From positions 51,673,563 to 51,737,562 of the forward strand of contig JARCOQ010000005.1 of the NCBI GenBank assembly GCA_029207755.1: a stretch of DNA of 64,000 nt, written 5' to 3'. Positions within the stretch are counted from its first letter, which is position 1; the number at the start of each line of letters is the position of its first letter. Shown here one piece after another: positions 35,457 to 49,665 of this stretch. The notes beneath the pieces were generated by a model, which saw only the letters and a program-made list of their open reading frames with translations, was not told the DNA's origin and did not search any database. Source of the DNA: Chamaea fasciata. Lineage: Eukaryota > Chordata > Aves > Passeriformes > Sylviidae. A program made the translations under genes and the position numbers.

Positions 35457-38400
35457 CAAGTTGTGTGGATGTTGAGGGCTGCAAAAGGACAGTGGAAGAG
35501 AACCAGACATGCAATTTTGCAGGCACAGCCTCAAGCCACTGGTTTCCACACCATGACATGATAGCTAGTGAATGCAACAGTCCTCCAGGGTCCTGGCTCT
35601 GGAAAACTGGAGCTGACCCTCACTGTTTGGTCTAAGGCTCACACAGCCCCATTTTTCACTCCCCCCTTCCCCTAGAAACCAGTGTTTTCCTAATGGCCTG
35701 TGCAACACTTTGCACAGTTTCTGCCCTTTGTTCCCTATAGGGACTGGTGTTAATCTGGTGGTTCTCACAGTCTCTGCCAGTGCCTGTCCTCTGCCTTAAG
35801 GATAAATTCGATGCACATTTCAAGAATTGCTCATGCAGTACAAGTTATTCCAGCAGATTCTAACATGAGGGAGGAACCACTGAGAACAGCATGGAGCCGG
35901 TGGGAGGCGTTGCTTGGAGAAAGTCCAGGACCAGAGCAGCAGACCCAGGGAGGAGAAAGCTTCAGAACAGTCCAGAGAGCAGAGCCAGAGGCAATCTGTG
36001 TGTGGCAGCATCGTGCATCTCCACAGGAACGGTGTGATGGGGTCAGTGAGCGACATCTGAGACACTGCAGAGCAGTGCTTTGAAGCACAGGGTCTCTCTC
36101 CTCTGTGCTGGCTTTCCTTCACTGCCTCATCTCATGACCACGGTTACATCCAGAAGCTACCAGCAACATCTTCGCCCCAAAACACCATTTTTGCACCTGT
36201 TTCCACCAGCACTCCACTGGATTTCAGCAAGACTGCTGAAAGGAGAGAGAAAACCACTGGAAACTATTAACCTTTGTGGTCTGGGGGTGCATCTTATCCT
36301 GTGTGTAAGCACAGCCAGGTTGTACTCACAGCAATCCACAGCTCTCCTGGGGCTAAACCTCTTCTCAGTGTCTGCTGAGCTGGTGCTCACCTATAACTCA
36401 GGATCAGATGGAGGTGTGGGGGTAGTGACACACGCTTGGAGGCACTTCCAGTCACAAACATTCAAAAGAAAATTCAGAGGAGCCCCCTGAAGCAGAGCAG
36501 TCACTGCAAATGCCACCTCCCTGCCATCATGGAGCATGTTCAAAGCATGGGGGTTTCCAGAGGTCAGGGACACAGCAGCAAAAACAAGGCAAAGATAATC
36601 TGCTGGGTATTAGTGAAAGGATATGGGTAATAAAAGGTCAGCTAGTTCAGGAGAAGACCCTTTGATGTTTCAGATCTGCCTGACATCTGAGAAGTCTGGT
36701 GCCTTCCAGAGCTGGCTGCAGGAGCTACTGTTTTTCTCAGGCTCTTTTCTCCGTGCCTGTGGCAAGCAAAGCAAGGACATACTCAGCACTGTCTGGCTTG
36801 GAAATGCTGTTTTTTGGAATGAGGGAACTCCAAGTCCTTACAGGATTAGTTCTAGGAAGACGTTTTAAACAGAAAAGGCCCAGAGTTCATTTCCATTCCT
36901 GTTCCCACATTGCCCAACCATTATGTCCCCTTCCTTAGGTTTGGCCTAGGGCTGTCATCCAAGAACATGGATTCAAAACAGGCTTCTACTGCCCTGCCTC
37001 CTTAGTTCTTCTTCTGCCACATGGCAACTACCACATGTCCAGCCTTGCTAAGGGGGTGAAATGCCAGAGGGCTTTTGCTGGAGTCTGCATGTGGCTTCAA
37101 ACTGGAAGAATGTGGGTTTAGGTTGGATATCAGGAAGAAATTCTTCTCTGTGAGGGTGGTGAGGCTCTGGCACAGGTTGCCCAGAGAAGCCGTGGCTGCC
37201 CCATCCCTGGCAGTGTCCAAGGCCAGGTTGGATGGGGCTCTGAGCAAGCTGGGATAGCGGAAAGTGTCCCTGCCCATAGCAGGGGATTGGCATGAGATGA
37301 TCTTCAAGGTCCCTTCCAACCCAGGCCATTCTAGGATTCCATGATGATTCTCTGTGGATCATAACTGAGAAACAAACAGTGCCAACCAGCTCAGGAGCTG
37401 TGTCCTTCAGATGGGAGGTCTGGAGCAAAACCTGTCCAGTCCTGCTTTTTGGACCTGTAGCACAGCTTTACTGTTGCTAAGCAAGTCAAAACTCTAGCTT
37501 CAAGACCTCAGGGCCACAGCTAAACCAGCAGCCTGAAACCTGACCTGGATTTATTCAGTGAGCATGTTTTCCTATGCCCAGGGTATGACTGTGCTTGGCT
37601 GTGGGGATGGCACAAGGAGCACAGATCTGATTGCACAGTTAATCCTTTATTATAGAGGTACTTGCTGGCTTCTCAGCTGGTAGGAGGGAGGGAGAGAGAC
37701 AGATGAAGCCCTGACATTTTGTCTGCACAGAACTAGAGACCTGGACTTTCCCAGAGAGGAAATGCTGCTGGATACTGCCGAAAAAAGGGCTTTGCTGTGC
37801 TCAGGTTTCCCTGACTTAGATCTCTTTGGAGCTGCTGCTACAAAATGTCTCCTACCCACAGAGCTCTTGGTAACATTTTCCTCATGGTTCCCAAGCTCCT
37901 CTGTCTCCACAGAGAACAAAAGAACTTTGCAAGACAAATGCATCCTCACCTCAGCCAGCTGCATCAATCCCGAGCTTTTTGTAAAGCAAATCCTTTCTGA
38001 GGAGCTCCACTTGGAGCTCCACTGCCTCGTTCCTGCAGGCTGAGCTCTCCGGGGCTGGGACTGCATCGGGGCTCAGCCCAGCTCAGGTCACTCCATGCGC
38101 AGCACCAGCATCTGCAAAGTCATCGAGACTTGGCTGCGGTGCGCGGTGCCGAGCTGGAGCACAGCTCGCGGGCACTGCGCATTCCTGCCGGCAGGAACAG
38201 GCACCGGGAGCACGGACAGCCTCACCCCGACCTTACCAAGCCTGGCAGAGAGAGGGGGAAAGGAAACCAGGCTCTCTGGGAGTGGGGCATAACCTTTCAC
38301 AGTATCCACTTCAAATTCCCCACTCGCTCTGCCCCCTCTTCCTCCTGTCCGCTGGAGGACAGGAGAGGTTACTGGATCACCTGGTCACGTCCAGCTGTCG

Positions 38401-41367
38401 TCATGCCCCTGACAACTGCGGGTTAATTATGGGAAGTGGATTTGGCCCAGCTCCAGAAGCCAAGGACTCAGCTCTGGTATCCAATCATTTATTTTCCCAA
38501 CAACTCAGGAACACTAAGCCTCTGCAACTCCAAACAGCTCTGGGCTGCTCAGACTACTGGACCAGTTCTTCAGAGATGACTGTTCTTGGTTTTCAAGAAA
38601 CAACGTCACCTTCTAGGATATTTCAGGTAGAAACTTCTGAGCAGAGCTGCTCACTATAAAATAATGAGCACACAATCCTGAAAAATGAGCTGCAATGATG
38701 TTTTATACAGCCAAAAAGGAAGGGAGGAGAAGAAAACACTAATTAATCTGGATGCACCCACAGTGTCACTATTGCACTGGTAACTACGCCAAGCCTGTAC
38801 ATTTCTTTAAAAAGCAAAAAGAGGATAAGTTCTTTAATCCTACACCTCTTCTAATTCAAACCAGGCTGAAAGGGATGACTGTCTAGCTGTGTGAAGCCAT
38901 TTCACACATCTGTAACTCACACCTCTTGTGTCTATGAAGCTCTCATGCTTACATAAGAGAGAGGGATGAAAATCTCCGAAGTGACAGCTCAAGAGAAGAG
39001 CTTACTTTCCCCCCTTATTCCAACACAGAGGAATCTGTGTTGGAATCTGCTAAACTGGGGACAACTTCCACTTGAGCAATGCTGTTCTTACAGGTCAGGG
39101 CTGATTCCTTGCTCTGAGGAGACAGAAGGCTCCACATCAATGAGCTGCACACTCCCCACAGCTGGCAAAGGAACAAGGAGCTCAGGAGGTCCATGACACT
39201 ATTTGACAAAAGAGCTGGAGAAAGTCATCCCTGCTGTGAGCACAGACACCATTCCTGCTGCAGGAAGTGGAACACTAGGGCAGACTTTCTAGGGACACAA
39301 GGATTAGCTGGGACAGATAAAAACTGCAGTAACAGAAAATGAAATACAAGGCATTCCTTGCAAATTTAATTCTCCTCTTTGTGATGCATGGCCTTTTCAT
39401 TTGCCGGGCTGGCGCTGTCACCAAGGTCAATGCAAGTGTGCTGTCAACTGCAGGAAATTGGTGGGAAAGTGAGCATTTCTGAATGTCCCCAGCATTCCTG
39501 ATGGCCTCTGCAAAATTGCACTGGGCTTCATTCTCTTGTCACAAGTCCCACTTGTACAGCTAAATCATTTTTTTTCTATTTAGGGAAGAGAAGACACCTC
39601 CATTAATCTGGTCTGCCTCAACTCCCAACCAACAGACACTCTCCCATTCTGTGCTAAGATAGAGGGTCTGCTGGAATTTTAGAAGGGATAAGAACATCAC
39701 TGGTTCTCCCCTCCTAAAAGCACCTCAGCAGCTGAGATTATTTATTCCTTACAGTCCAATTCTCACCCTAAATGGCAGAGCTGGCCCAGCCAGAGCAGTA
39801 CCCATTCTCCATTAGAGCTGTGCCAAAAGCTGTGCAGGCAGCTGTGGAACAAAAATAAGGTTCCAGAAGAGAACACTGGTAAAATATCACTTCTGAGACC
39901 AGTCAGTTCTGTGAAATGTGAGAACATTGCTATTGCATCGTCTGCCAGCACCACAGCACTGCAGAAATCCTCCTCTCTGAAGAGAATGGGTGGGCTCCAC
40001 CATCTGTCTCCCAAGCACTGCAGAGAGCACAACAACTCCCTCTGCACATGCTCTGGCACGCAGCAGCAGCCAGTGATGTCCCCAGCTCTGGCTCCGAGTG
40101 GGCAGATGCGAGCAAATAGGATTTATCAATTCATCACTGTGTTGCCTTTAGCTTTGACTTGGTACAACTGCACTGAATTCCACTGAGCTAAGCTGGAGTA
40201 ATACCTCAGGAAACCTGCTGCTCCTTCCCACACCCACACTCACACATGCCCCATTCCAACCACAGCTTTCACCCCACGGACAGGTGGGTTTGGGAAGCAA
40301 ACTCTTTTAAGAATGAAGCACTGGCAGAGCAGACAGCTTGAGGAAAATTTCTTTCTCAGTGAAGCCACCTCTGAAATGGACTGGGGAACCAGTGCATCAA
40401 AGACCAGTGATAACACTCAGCACCTAGAGAATGATTTTTATTCCCAGAACTCATTTCATCTCCTAGCAGAGGGCAGGAAGTGTCACTTGTAGTTATTGAA
40501 TGGGGCAAGGATGGCAAACAACAGGGTCCATGTTCCCCATCTCCCAGACAGGCTGTTCCACTGCCTTATAGACACTGTAATTATTTCTGAAAAGCGGCAT
40601 TCAGCCGGGTCAAAGGACATGAGAGTTGGCCACCAGGTCATCTTCTCTCCGTCAAACCCATCCCAATGTAATGTGAGTGGAGGATGTCAAAGATGTCACA
40701 TCTACCAAAGCTGCTGACTTTTCTCTTAGCAACCCTGACAGTTGCCAGGAAACGACGCCTTGCTGTAACTATGGTGACACAGGGGACCAAAGCCACACAC
40801 CACACAACACCCACGTGTCAGGGAAGGGGAGAAATGCTCACCCTGGCTCTCCCCATCACTTCACAGGTGAGGAAAGCCTCCACTCAAGCCACAGAAATAC
40901 CAGCAGTGTAAATAGGAGCAGGGTTCCTGCCACCTCTGGTCTAGAAAGGGGTTTGGCCACCTGTCCAGGTCACCAACTGGTTTGGTATTGCACTGCTTCC
41001 TGCCAGCACCCAGAGGGTGTTGCTGGAGAGCAACATGAATCCCAAAGGAAGGTCTCAAAGGTGGCAGAGATGTGTCAAGTGATCCAGAAACACCATCACT
41101 AAAACCCACCAAACAGAAAAGGGAAGAAAAGCACAATTCTTTGTCTCACTGGATGACACCACCACCTATTCTACAAGAAGAAAGAACAGGGAAAGGACAG
41201 TGTTTACTTGGCACACTTCAGATCTCAAACAGTGCCACATAAAGCAGCAGGCCTGTGTAAGTACCAGCTCCTTTTGAGGGGTCCAGTCAGGCTATGGAAG
41301 ATGGTGAGGGCTACAGTGAAGGGCCTGGAGGTGAAGACACAAAAGGGGTGGCTGATGTCACTTGGTC
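35457..41367. other. No gene recognised; contains a CpG-enriched pocket and one CR1
   Basis: Apart from the CR1 at 37090-37352 this is unique-looking DNA. The segment 38050-38260 is clearly enriched in CpG and has GGTAAGG and GGTGAGG donor-like sites on the minus strand. No conserved protein is visible in any frame. Confidence 0.5.
37090..37352 (+). mobile_element. CR1 LINE 3' fragment
   Basis: AGGTTGGATATCAGGAAGAA, CACAGGTTGCCCAGAGAAGC, GATCTTCAAGGTCCCTTCCA and GATTCCATGATGATTCT are in the order expected of a plus-strand CR1 3' end. Confidence 0.88.
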
Positions 41368-41745
41368 TGTTCAGCTGGACAAGAGCAGACTGAGGCCAGA
41401 GTTCACAGCAGTTCTGCAGCTTCCTCACAAGGAGGAGGGGCAGGCCCTGAGCTCTGCTCTGTGTGACCAGGGACAGGACCCGAGGGAATGGCTGGAGCTG
41501 TGTCAGGGGAAGGTTAGGGTGGATTTTAGGAAAAGGTTCTTCCCCCACAGGGTGCTGGGGCACAGAATAGGCTCCCCAAGGACTGGTGACAGCCCCAAGG
41601 CTGCCAGAGCTCCAGGAGCATTTGGACAACACTCTCAGGGATGCACAGTGTGGGATTGTTGGGATGTCTGTGCAGGACCAGGAGTTGGACTCAATGATCC
41701 TTGTGGGTCCCTTCCAGCTCAGTGGACTCTGTGATTCTATGACTG
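41368..41745 (+). mobile_element. CR1 LINE 3' fragment
   Basis: It runs from GTTCAGCTGGACAAGAGCAG through GGGTGGATTTTAGGAAAAGG and CAGGAGTTGGACTCAATGAT to GGACTCTGTGATTCTATG, a plus-strand CR1 of about 375 bases. It is one of the least truncated copies outside 60-62 kb. Confidence 0.88.
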
Positions 41746-44404
41746 CAAGAACCAAGACCCAACAGAAGCAAAGACAGACACACAGCCTGCTGAAGGATCA
41801 CACAGTGATTGTCTGCCCAGCCCAGGAGTTGCAGTTTTACAGTGTGCCACCACTTCAGCACAGAAAAAGGACAGGATTCCAGCCCCTTGCAAAGAATGTG
41901 AAGGAGGTTTCCTGTACCTCCCCCAGCCTGTTCCTGACCCCTGACACTGCAAACCTATGGCCTTATACAGAACAGGTACAGGATTCCAGCTCTGACTTTG
42001 CCAATGTGTTAACTCTGCCTTTTCCTGCCTCAGGAGACACCAAGTGTCAGCCCAGATAGAGCCTTTTGGAAGAACAAACTACCTGCGTCAGCTAAATGAG
42101 AGCCTTGACACCAACACAGATTTCTGTCCCCTCTTAATAGAAGCTGGGTTTCCTTTCCTTGCTACAGAGGAAGACAAAAGGCCTTAGATTTTTATCTCCT
42201 GGCCTAAAATTGGTTGAGCACTCCAAAGACAAAGTAGGTGGAATTGAAGATGGATGGGAAGACTGACGTATTCCCTCTCCCCCATCCCCAGCCTCTGTGG
42301 AGGGAAGCCAAGAGGAGCAGGGTGTTCCAGCTGAAGAGGTGGTGCAAAGTCCTTCCCTCCTGCAGAGGGAACAGCAGGGAATATTCTGCTCTCACTCCAC
42401 ACAAAACATCACAGCTCCTCACCACATCCCACCTAGCAGGTGAGGGCAGAAGATACCAGTCTTTCAGAGCTGCCACTTTGTCACACATCATATCCAGGAG
42501 GATTAGTTCAGTAAGGGCAGATACTAAGCTCTGATCATCGTATACCAAGGGTACAGATTACTGCAATATGAGCCATGGGAAAAAAAAAAAAAAAAAGACT
42601 TGAAAACCAGCTGACAACAAATCAAGCCAAAACGTTTTTCTCAGAATGGGTACTGATAGAGAGAAAAAAAAAATCACTTTTCTTTTTTTCACCAGTTCAG
42701 AAGCTGATTAGAAATATTTTGCTCCAAACTCTCAGCAGAAAATACAGTCAGAAGATTTTCTGAAAGATGTAAACACAAAGGAGGCACTCGATCTCTTGGT
42801 GTCATCCCTTTGTGTTCCACAGACTCCAATTTCATCTATTCGCTTCTTCATTACACACAGTGAATGATATTGAGCTAAAGCTTCTACTTCCTGAAAACCG
42901 TCCAGTTTTGAGAACATCAAGAGGTGGTGATGCTTCCCTTGATGATGTCCTCCAGGGAATAACCACTGGATTCACAACAGACCCTCATTTTCTGCTCTCT
43001 TACACACCAGTGACAAACTCTAGATCACCTGGAGGGCACAGACATGCACCCATGCCATCCAGCACATATTACCAAAATTATTAGCACATTTTAGAGACAA
43101 CCATCACTGGAGCCATTTATTATTTATCCAGCTCTGGAAGGTTATCAGCTCCCAGCTGAGATCATCAGAGACATTCTTCTTCCTCTATCCTATCTGATTG
43201 AAGAGCAATGGAAATCCTGTCTGGGCTTTCTGACTGTGGGAATTGTGCCAGTTTGACCTCCCTTGGTGCTTCCAACAACCCTGTTTATGTAACCACAGAG
43301 CCATCCCCTGCCCTGGAGCGGTTGGCCAGAAGGCTGATGGGTAGTCTGGAATTACAGTAAATTTAGATATGAGGTATGGCTTCTGTTAGGAATTGGGAGT
43401 ACCTTCTTGCAGCTGACATAAGCAGGCCTGCATGTGAGGTTTACAAAGCACAATACTGCAGGTCATCAGGGAAATCAAAGGCTGGGACTTTCAGGAGAGA
43501 ATAGGAACAAAGATCCAGCTTGAAGTCTATGGGAAAGAATTTGCTGCTTCTCCTTGGTGGGTCTCAGCCCAAACAGACAAACCCAATATTTAGCTGGAAG
43601 CTTCAAATCCCAACCAGGGAGCAGTGGAACTGGCATTTAGATGATGATTTGAGCTTGCTCTGATACTTAAGGCAGTCTTGGTAAGGAAAAAACCTCTTAG
43701 TGAGAAAAATTCTTGAACAGATTCCCTGTGATTCACTGTGTACCTTGCTCCATCTGTTTCCCTTAATATCCAATGTAGCTACACATTAAGCTCACATTTT
43801 AAGAATGAATGATGAAGGCTGTAGCCAGCATTATAGTCTGCAGTGAAAAGGCTCCATAAGGCTAAGCTAAAAGAAGTTAACACTTCTAAGTGGTGTCTTT
43901 CAGTGTAAACCTGTCAAACCCTCCCAGCAGTACAACCCTGGAACACTAACCTGCTTTAATATGCAAGAAGTTGTGGCAACTGCTTCTGATGGGTTGGCTT
44001 TTTTTTTTTTTTTTTTTCTCCTCTCTTTATTTTCCCCAACATTTATTTCCTATTTTTGATGTGAATCTCAAGCCAGGGTCTCTCAGTCTCTGGGAGGTTC
44101 TGTGAAAGCAGTGCTCATCTTTTTCTGGTTTGAGTTGGCCAGTGCAAGCCAGGATTGACACAAATTGTAGGGAAGGAGTTGCTGAGATGCTTTGTAGCAC
44201 AGCACAGCCTTCAGGGGAGGTTTTAGCAGGGGCAGAAACTTGCAGGAGGTGTTTTTAATGCCCCCCTCTGCTACGTAAGAGGGAAATGCTTCCAGCACAG
44301 CCTGCCCACCCTGTCTCCTCCAGCCTGCTTCTTTACCTCACACATGTCCAGCTGAACTTCCAGCTAGGATGGAAGGGAATTCTGTGACATTCAGGTATTT
44401 TGTA

Positions 44405-44510
44405 AAAAAAAAAAAACAAAACAAAAAAACAAAACCAAAAAAAAAAAAACAAAACAAAAAAAAAAAACCAACAACCCAGGAAAATGAAAACCCCCGAAAA
44501 ACCAAAACCC
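44405..44510. repeat. A-rich low-complexity tract with C interruptions
   Basis: Runs of A broken by single or paired C (AAAACAAAACAAAA-type), then CCCCCGAAAAACC. No gene or mobile-element body is recognised next to it. Confidence 0.85.
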
Positions 44511-44694
44511 CCGCGTTTTTAGGTGGTTAAATCAAGAATAGGGCTCAGTCTTCATTTTCACTGCAAAGATCCTGTCCACAATACTGTGTGTTTCTCACCA
44601 ATTCAGGGCAATGGAGCACAATGGAAAAATCACATAGAGAAATAATCATATTGGGATCTTCATGGGTTGGCAGTGAAAGGTAACAGATGGCCTA

Positions 44695-44985
44695 CAAGAA
44701 GGATGGAGAGGGACTTTTTACATGGGCCTGGAATGACAAGACAAGAGGGACTGGCTTCCTACTGACACAGAGCAGGTTTAGATTGGATATTGGGAAGAAA
44801 TTGTTCCCTGTGAGGGTGGTGAGGCCCTGGCACAGGTTTCCCAGAGAAGCTGTGGCTGCCCCATCCCTGGAAGTGTTCTAGACCAGGTTAGATGGAGCTG
44901 GGAGCAACCTGGGATAGTGGAAGGTGTCCCTGCCCATGGCAGGGGCTGGAATGAGACGATCTTTTATGTCCATTCTATGGCCAAA
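44695..44985 (+). mobile_element. CR1 LINE 3' fragment
   Basis: GGTTTAGATTGGATATTGGG, GAGGCCCTGGCACAGGTTTC and GGAAGGTGTCCCTGCCCATG are CR1 3' sequence in plus orientation. The end, CGATCTTTTATGTCCATTCT, has lost part of the normal tail. Confidence 0.86.
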
Positions 44986-47900
44986 TTGTGCTCTCCCTTT
45001 TCTATCTCCAAGTTATATTTGGAATAAGCTGGATTTTACAAAGTTCCAGCTTTGTATTATTAAGCAAAACATCATTGTTCCATTGGATCTGCCACACAAA
45101 CAAACTCCCTCCAAGCAAGTTCTTATTCTCATCGATATCTGTGGTGTGGTTAATCACGGTGAGGTTCATCCCTCTGAACTTCAGGCATTTGATGTGGCTG
45201 TCCTAGCTTCCAGAGGTCATGAACAGAACCAGAGACTTCCAGGATGCACCACACCTCCATCAGAATGTGGACCGCTCCCTACACCAGGCAACTCTGGCTC
45301 TGTTCCTGGATATCATTGAGAGGGTTGAGATATCTTGCTCAGAATTATGTCTAGGTCTTTGCTGTTGACGTTTACACATAAATGAAGTAAATCCTGTTCC
45401 AGTTGCCTCTGAAATTGTAAAGGAACAGTCCAATCAGCTTTGCATCCATGAAGTTATAATTTAATGGTTAATATAACATGGACAGATATCCCTGGCTCTC
45501 TGGAGATTTAGGAATTTAAGGCTCTATTTAGGGCATTTCATATCTTCCCTGTCTAATGCCCATGTCAAGAAAAAAATCAAATTGCCAGGATCAAACACTT
45601 CATAACGATTTGTCCAGGAGAAAGGATTTCTACGTATTCAGTTTAAATTAGTGTCACTATTAGGCTGCTATTCCTTTAGCCCAACTCTTGTCACACAATG
45701 CAATTATTGTTTTGGCAGCATCTTCCCTGAAACTTGAACCAACGAAGTACCCAGAGCCTGGAGCAGGGCCTGATATCTGCGTGCCATCTCGTCATAGCTG
45801 CTGGATATTGATTATCAGGTAATTACCCAATTGACATCCTCCCAGTTTTATTGTCTTGTTAAGGAGTTTATCATAAGATCTGTCAGACAATCCAAAAAGA
45901 CTTCATTAGCATAACACTGATAATTGAAGACTTTGGATGCGTAATAAAATACAAGACAGAAATTTCTTATCACTCCTTCTTCCTACTTCCCCCCTGGCAT
46001 GACAAAGCACAGTAGATGATGACGATGATGCCTTGCAAATCTTTTTCCCTTCTCCACCACAGAGACTCTATCTGATTTTATCTAATTTTGATAAGGAAAA
46101 AAATTGCTCAAAATAAAGGTGGAAATCAGAAGAGACAGCCTTGTTTACCGGTACTCTGGAAGTCAATCCAAACAAGTCTTTCTGTAGTCTTGGGATGTAT
46201 CAACCAGAAAGATTAACCTCTTTGCAGAACTACCGTGCAAGTACAGGTGCTTTTTTTCTTTCTCATCTCCAGGAAGGGATGGTATCACACAAATCCTACT
46301 CAGAAATTTCAAATTAAATTTGAACCCATCTGGTTTGGGGATGATCACCTTTCAGAGCTCCATAAGAGCATTTCACTTGTTGGAGTCAATATTCCCATAC
46401 AAGCAACACTCTGGTTCAGCTTTGTGGAATAACCTCAGCCAGGTGTGATTCAGTCCAATTTATAAAGGAAAATAATTGAATCTACCCACTCAGAGCACAA
46501 CAGGGCACAAACTTTTGATGAGAGTCACCAAGAAATCTTTGGAAACTTTTCCCTTTGATTTCTTTGAACAGAACAAAATAAAATCAGCAATGTACTTGGA
46601 GCAACCTTGAGCTAGAAGGGAGGAAAAGATTTCCAAAGCTCTCAGGGTACAAATGAAAAACCAGCAAGCTCTGATTCTCTAAAGCAAGACAAAAATAACA
46701 TGACAAGATGCTCTACAGAGTGAAACAAAGGCATAAAGACTTATCACTGGAAAGGTGATGCCAGATATAGAGTACTATGCTAGTAAAAGTCAGGCAATGC
46801 AGATTTGATTGTCTTCCTTGGAATAAAACTATTTTTTTTTAATTACTACCCCTGAACATGCTGCAAGAAATAGGTATATCCATGTAAAAAACCCTATATA
46901 TGAGAATCTAATAATTTAAGGAAAATTTAGCACATAAATACACCCTTCACTTATAAAAGAGGAAGGTCTCAAAAGCAGGGTAATTCTTTGTCCCACTCCT
47001 CCCAAAAATGAAACAGATATTTCCCAGGTGAACTGTTGCGTCTTCAAAAAACTTCTGACTGGACAGTAATACACCAAGAAAAAAAATAGTAGCTGAACTA
47101 CTATTCAGTGAACTACTGTTTACTACACTACTATCGTAAAACCTTTTTTTTTTTTTTTAAATTAGTTACAGGAAAATGAACAAGAAATAAATGGCCTTTG
47201 AAGGCATCCTTACTTTCACTAAGACATATGGCACCTTGCTTTGTTATTTTCTATTTGAATTCCATCTAGTGAAGACCAAAATGGCTTTACATGCAGGTGT
47301 CAGTTCAGAATACAGGGTCTTAAATAAGGTCAAGGTACTTTCAGATCCTCAAAGGCACATAACTCTCAACCAATTAGCTCCAAGCAATCTTTAAGCAATC
47401 TAAGAGACTTTGGAGTCTTCATAGACCACTTGGATAGTTTGAAATTTAAACCATTTGGTCTTGCCCTGGATTTTATCCTCTTGGATGCTTGAAACACTTT
47501 CGAAGACCAATCCAACTGATGGAATTGATGCCTTTAAAGACTCAAAGGGCAATAGAGCCACTGGACTTTCAGAAATGCATCTTTTCTTTATTCTGTACAA
47601 GAGCTGCCTACCCAGGGACCAGGGGCAGCAGCAAAAGTCCTATTCCCACAGACTGGGATAAGAACAGGAATGATTATTATTAGACAGAGAGATTATCTCC
47701 CTGTATAGGAACAGTGGGTTTGACTAAGACAAACCCTGATTCTTCCTGATGCTTTTAGTCCAAGGTAAAGAGCTTTGATCTAACCCTGAAAGGGAATGGG
47801 CAAAACTAAAGAACCTAATTGTGACCTTTCAGTGCTTGAAGGGAGGCTGCAGGAAAAACTGAGAGATTATTTACAACAAATTGCACTCCCAGCCCAGCTC

Positions 47901-49665
47901 CTGCAGGGCAGAGTTCTGGTGCAGGAGAAGTACAGGGAGTCACAGCCTTCCAAACCAACAAGAGAAACCACAGGTAGATCATATCTTGCTTTCTTCCCCA
48001 GCCTCCAGAAGCCTTCCCTGGAAGTGAAAGACTGACTCCTTCCAATCCCTTTCTGCAAGGTGCCTTTGAAAGCTGGATGTCAAATCCTCCCCCTTCCTGC
48101 CAAATAGAGACATTTTCAGAAGTCAGATTCTCTTTCCTGACTCTTGTATGTGTTTATCCTGCTTACAGGATGATGTTCGGCTCCCCATATTTCTTCCCCT
48201 CTAGCTGGCCTGTCATCCAAGGGTGTGATTAGTTCATCAAAAGAATGAAGGGTAGTCCAACCTGCCTGAAGAGAGGTGATGGAAAATAGAGTCCTTGCTA
48301 ACAAGAGCAGCAGGACAAGGGTCACATATTGGTAGAAGTGATGAAAGCTCCTGCAGGTCTGTTTAGTGTGGCTGTTGCTATGAGAGTGAAGAGATTTGCT
48401 GGCCCTGAAGCAGAGAGAGGACACAGATGCTGTTTTGTTCTGTATCAGTTACAGATTCTGGTCACTTGTGTAAGTTAATACTCTCCCAACTTCTTTTAGG
48501 CTCATTACAGCTCTTCTTCTGTTACAGCTTGGCAGCACAGTTCTGTCTCTCTTTCCACAGGGAGAACATGCTGCCTTCTGCCTCTAACAGGCACGTGGTG
48601 GCAAAGGGCAGATTTTAATCTCTGAATCTGCACTGGTTGTTCAAACTCAGGTTTATTATCTGTGTGGAAGAGAAAGACAACAATCTCAGGAGTGCTCTCT
48701 CATTCAGAGCCAGTCTAAGGCTCTTTCTGTGCTGATGAGAAAATATCTTTGCACCAGTATTCTCAGCAGGGTCATGCTGGGCCATCTCCAGCTATTTTCT
48801 GCTGAAAACAATAATGCATAAATAGGGAAGGAAATAAGGACTTGATTCTCTCTATCCAGGTGAAACAAAATGATTGTAACTGTATAAAACAGGTGAGTTC
48901 CTGGTGTTGTTAAACTCCCTTTTGAAAGTTTGCTCCTACCACAATTAGACTTTGGCTGTTGTTTTTCAGGGCAACAACAGCAGAATCATTGCCCAGAGCA
49001 TTGCTTCAGAAATTAATTCTATTTCAGGGATGGTGACAGATTTTGAAAAAGCCAAGCAAACAACAAGCTGAAGTACTGCCCATACTGTGCAGTGCTGTGA
49101 GTGCCATATTAAACACATGTTAAATCAGTTGTAATGAAGGGGAAATGGTAGAAACACACGTTCTGCCTCCCTGTTCAGCTCTTGCAGCACTCAAGGGCTA
49201 CATCCAGAGCTAAACCTCCAGTACAAGACAGAAGCCACCACTCCAAGGACATATGGAAGATGAGCACCTCTGCTTCATTATCCACTCAAGGACCCTTTCA
49301 CTTCCAAGGGAATGTTAGATGAAGGAGGAATTTGTAAGCAAGAACATGCAGAACCTCAAGTCAGGTGCACAGGAGAGAGAAAGAGTCACTGGGAAAGAAT
49401 AAAAATCTTTAGCCACTCATTGATGGGTCCACCAAGGATCATCAGGCACAGCTTTGGAGAGGAATTTGTAACTGATAAGAAGGAGGAAACAAGAGGAACA
49501 GGACAACTGAGGATATCTGAGGTGGGCCTGAGGGACTGAACTTAAGGAACGTTTAATGGGTCAGGGCAAAACCAGAGGGAAGGGAAAAATAGGACATAAA
49601 AGGGTATAAAGAAGGGTCAGTCTGTTGTGATTTTGGTTTGAAGTTTTTGGCTAATGCACAATTTA

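Larger units (their letters stand above)
41746..49665. other. No gene recognised; one CR1 and low-complexity DNA
   Basis: Unique-looking AT-rich sequence around the CR1 at 44695-44985 and the A-rich tract at 44405. The stretch 45580-46120 has several TAATTA-type sites and no repeat signature, and might be conserved non-coding DNA. I cannot test this without alignment. Confidence 0.45.

Noticed and set aside
42204..42548. 114-codon minus-strand frame with a hydrophobic end
   Set aside because: No known domain, no convincing splice borders and no family resemblance that I can name.
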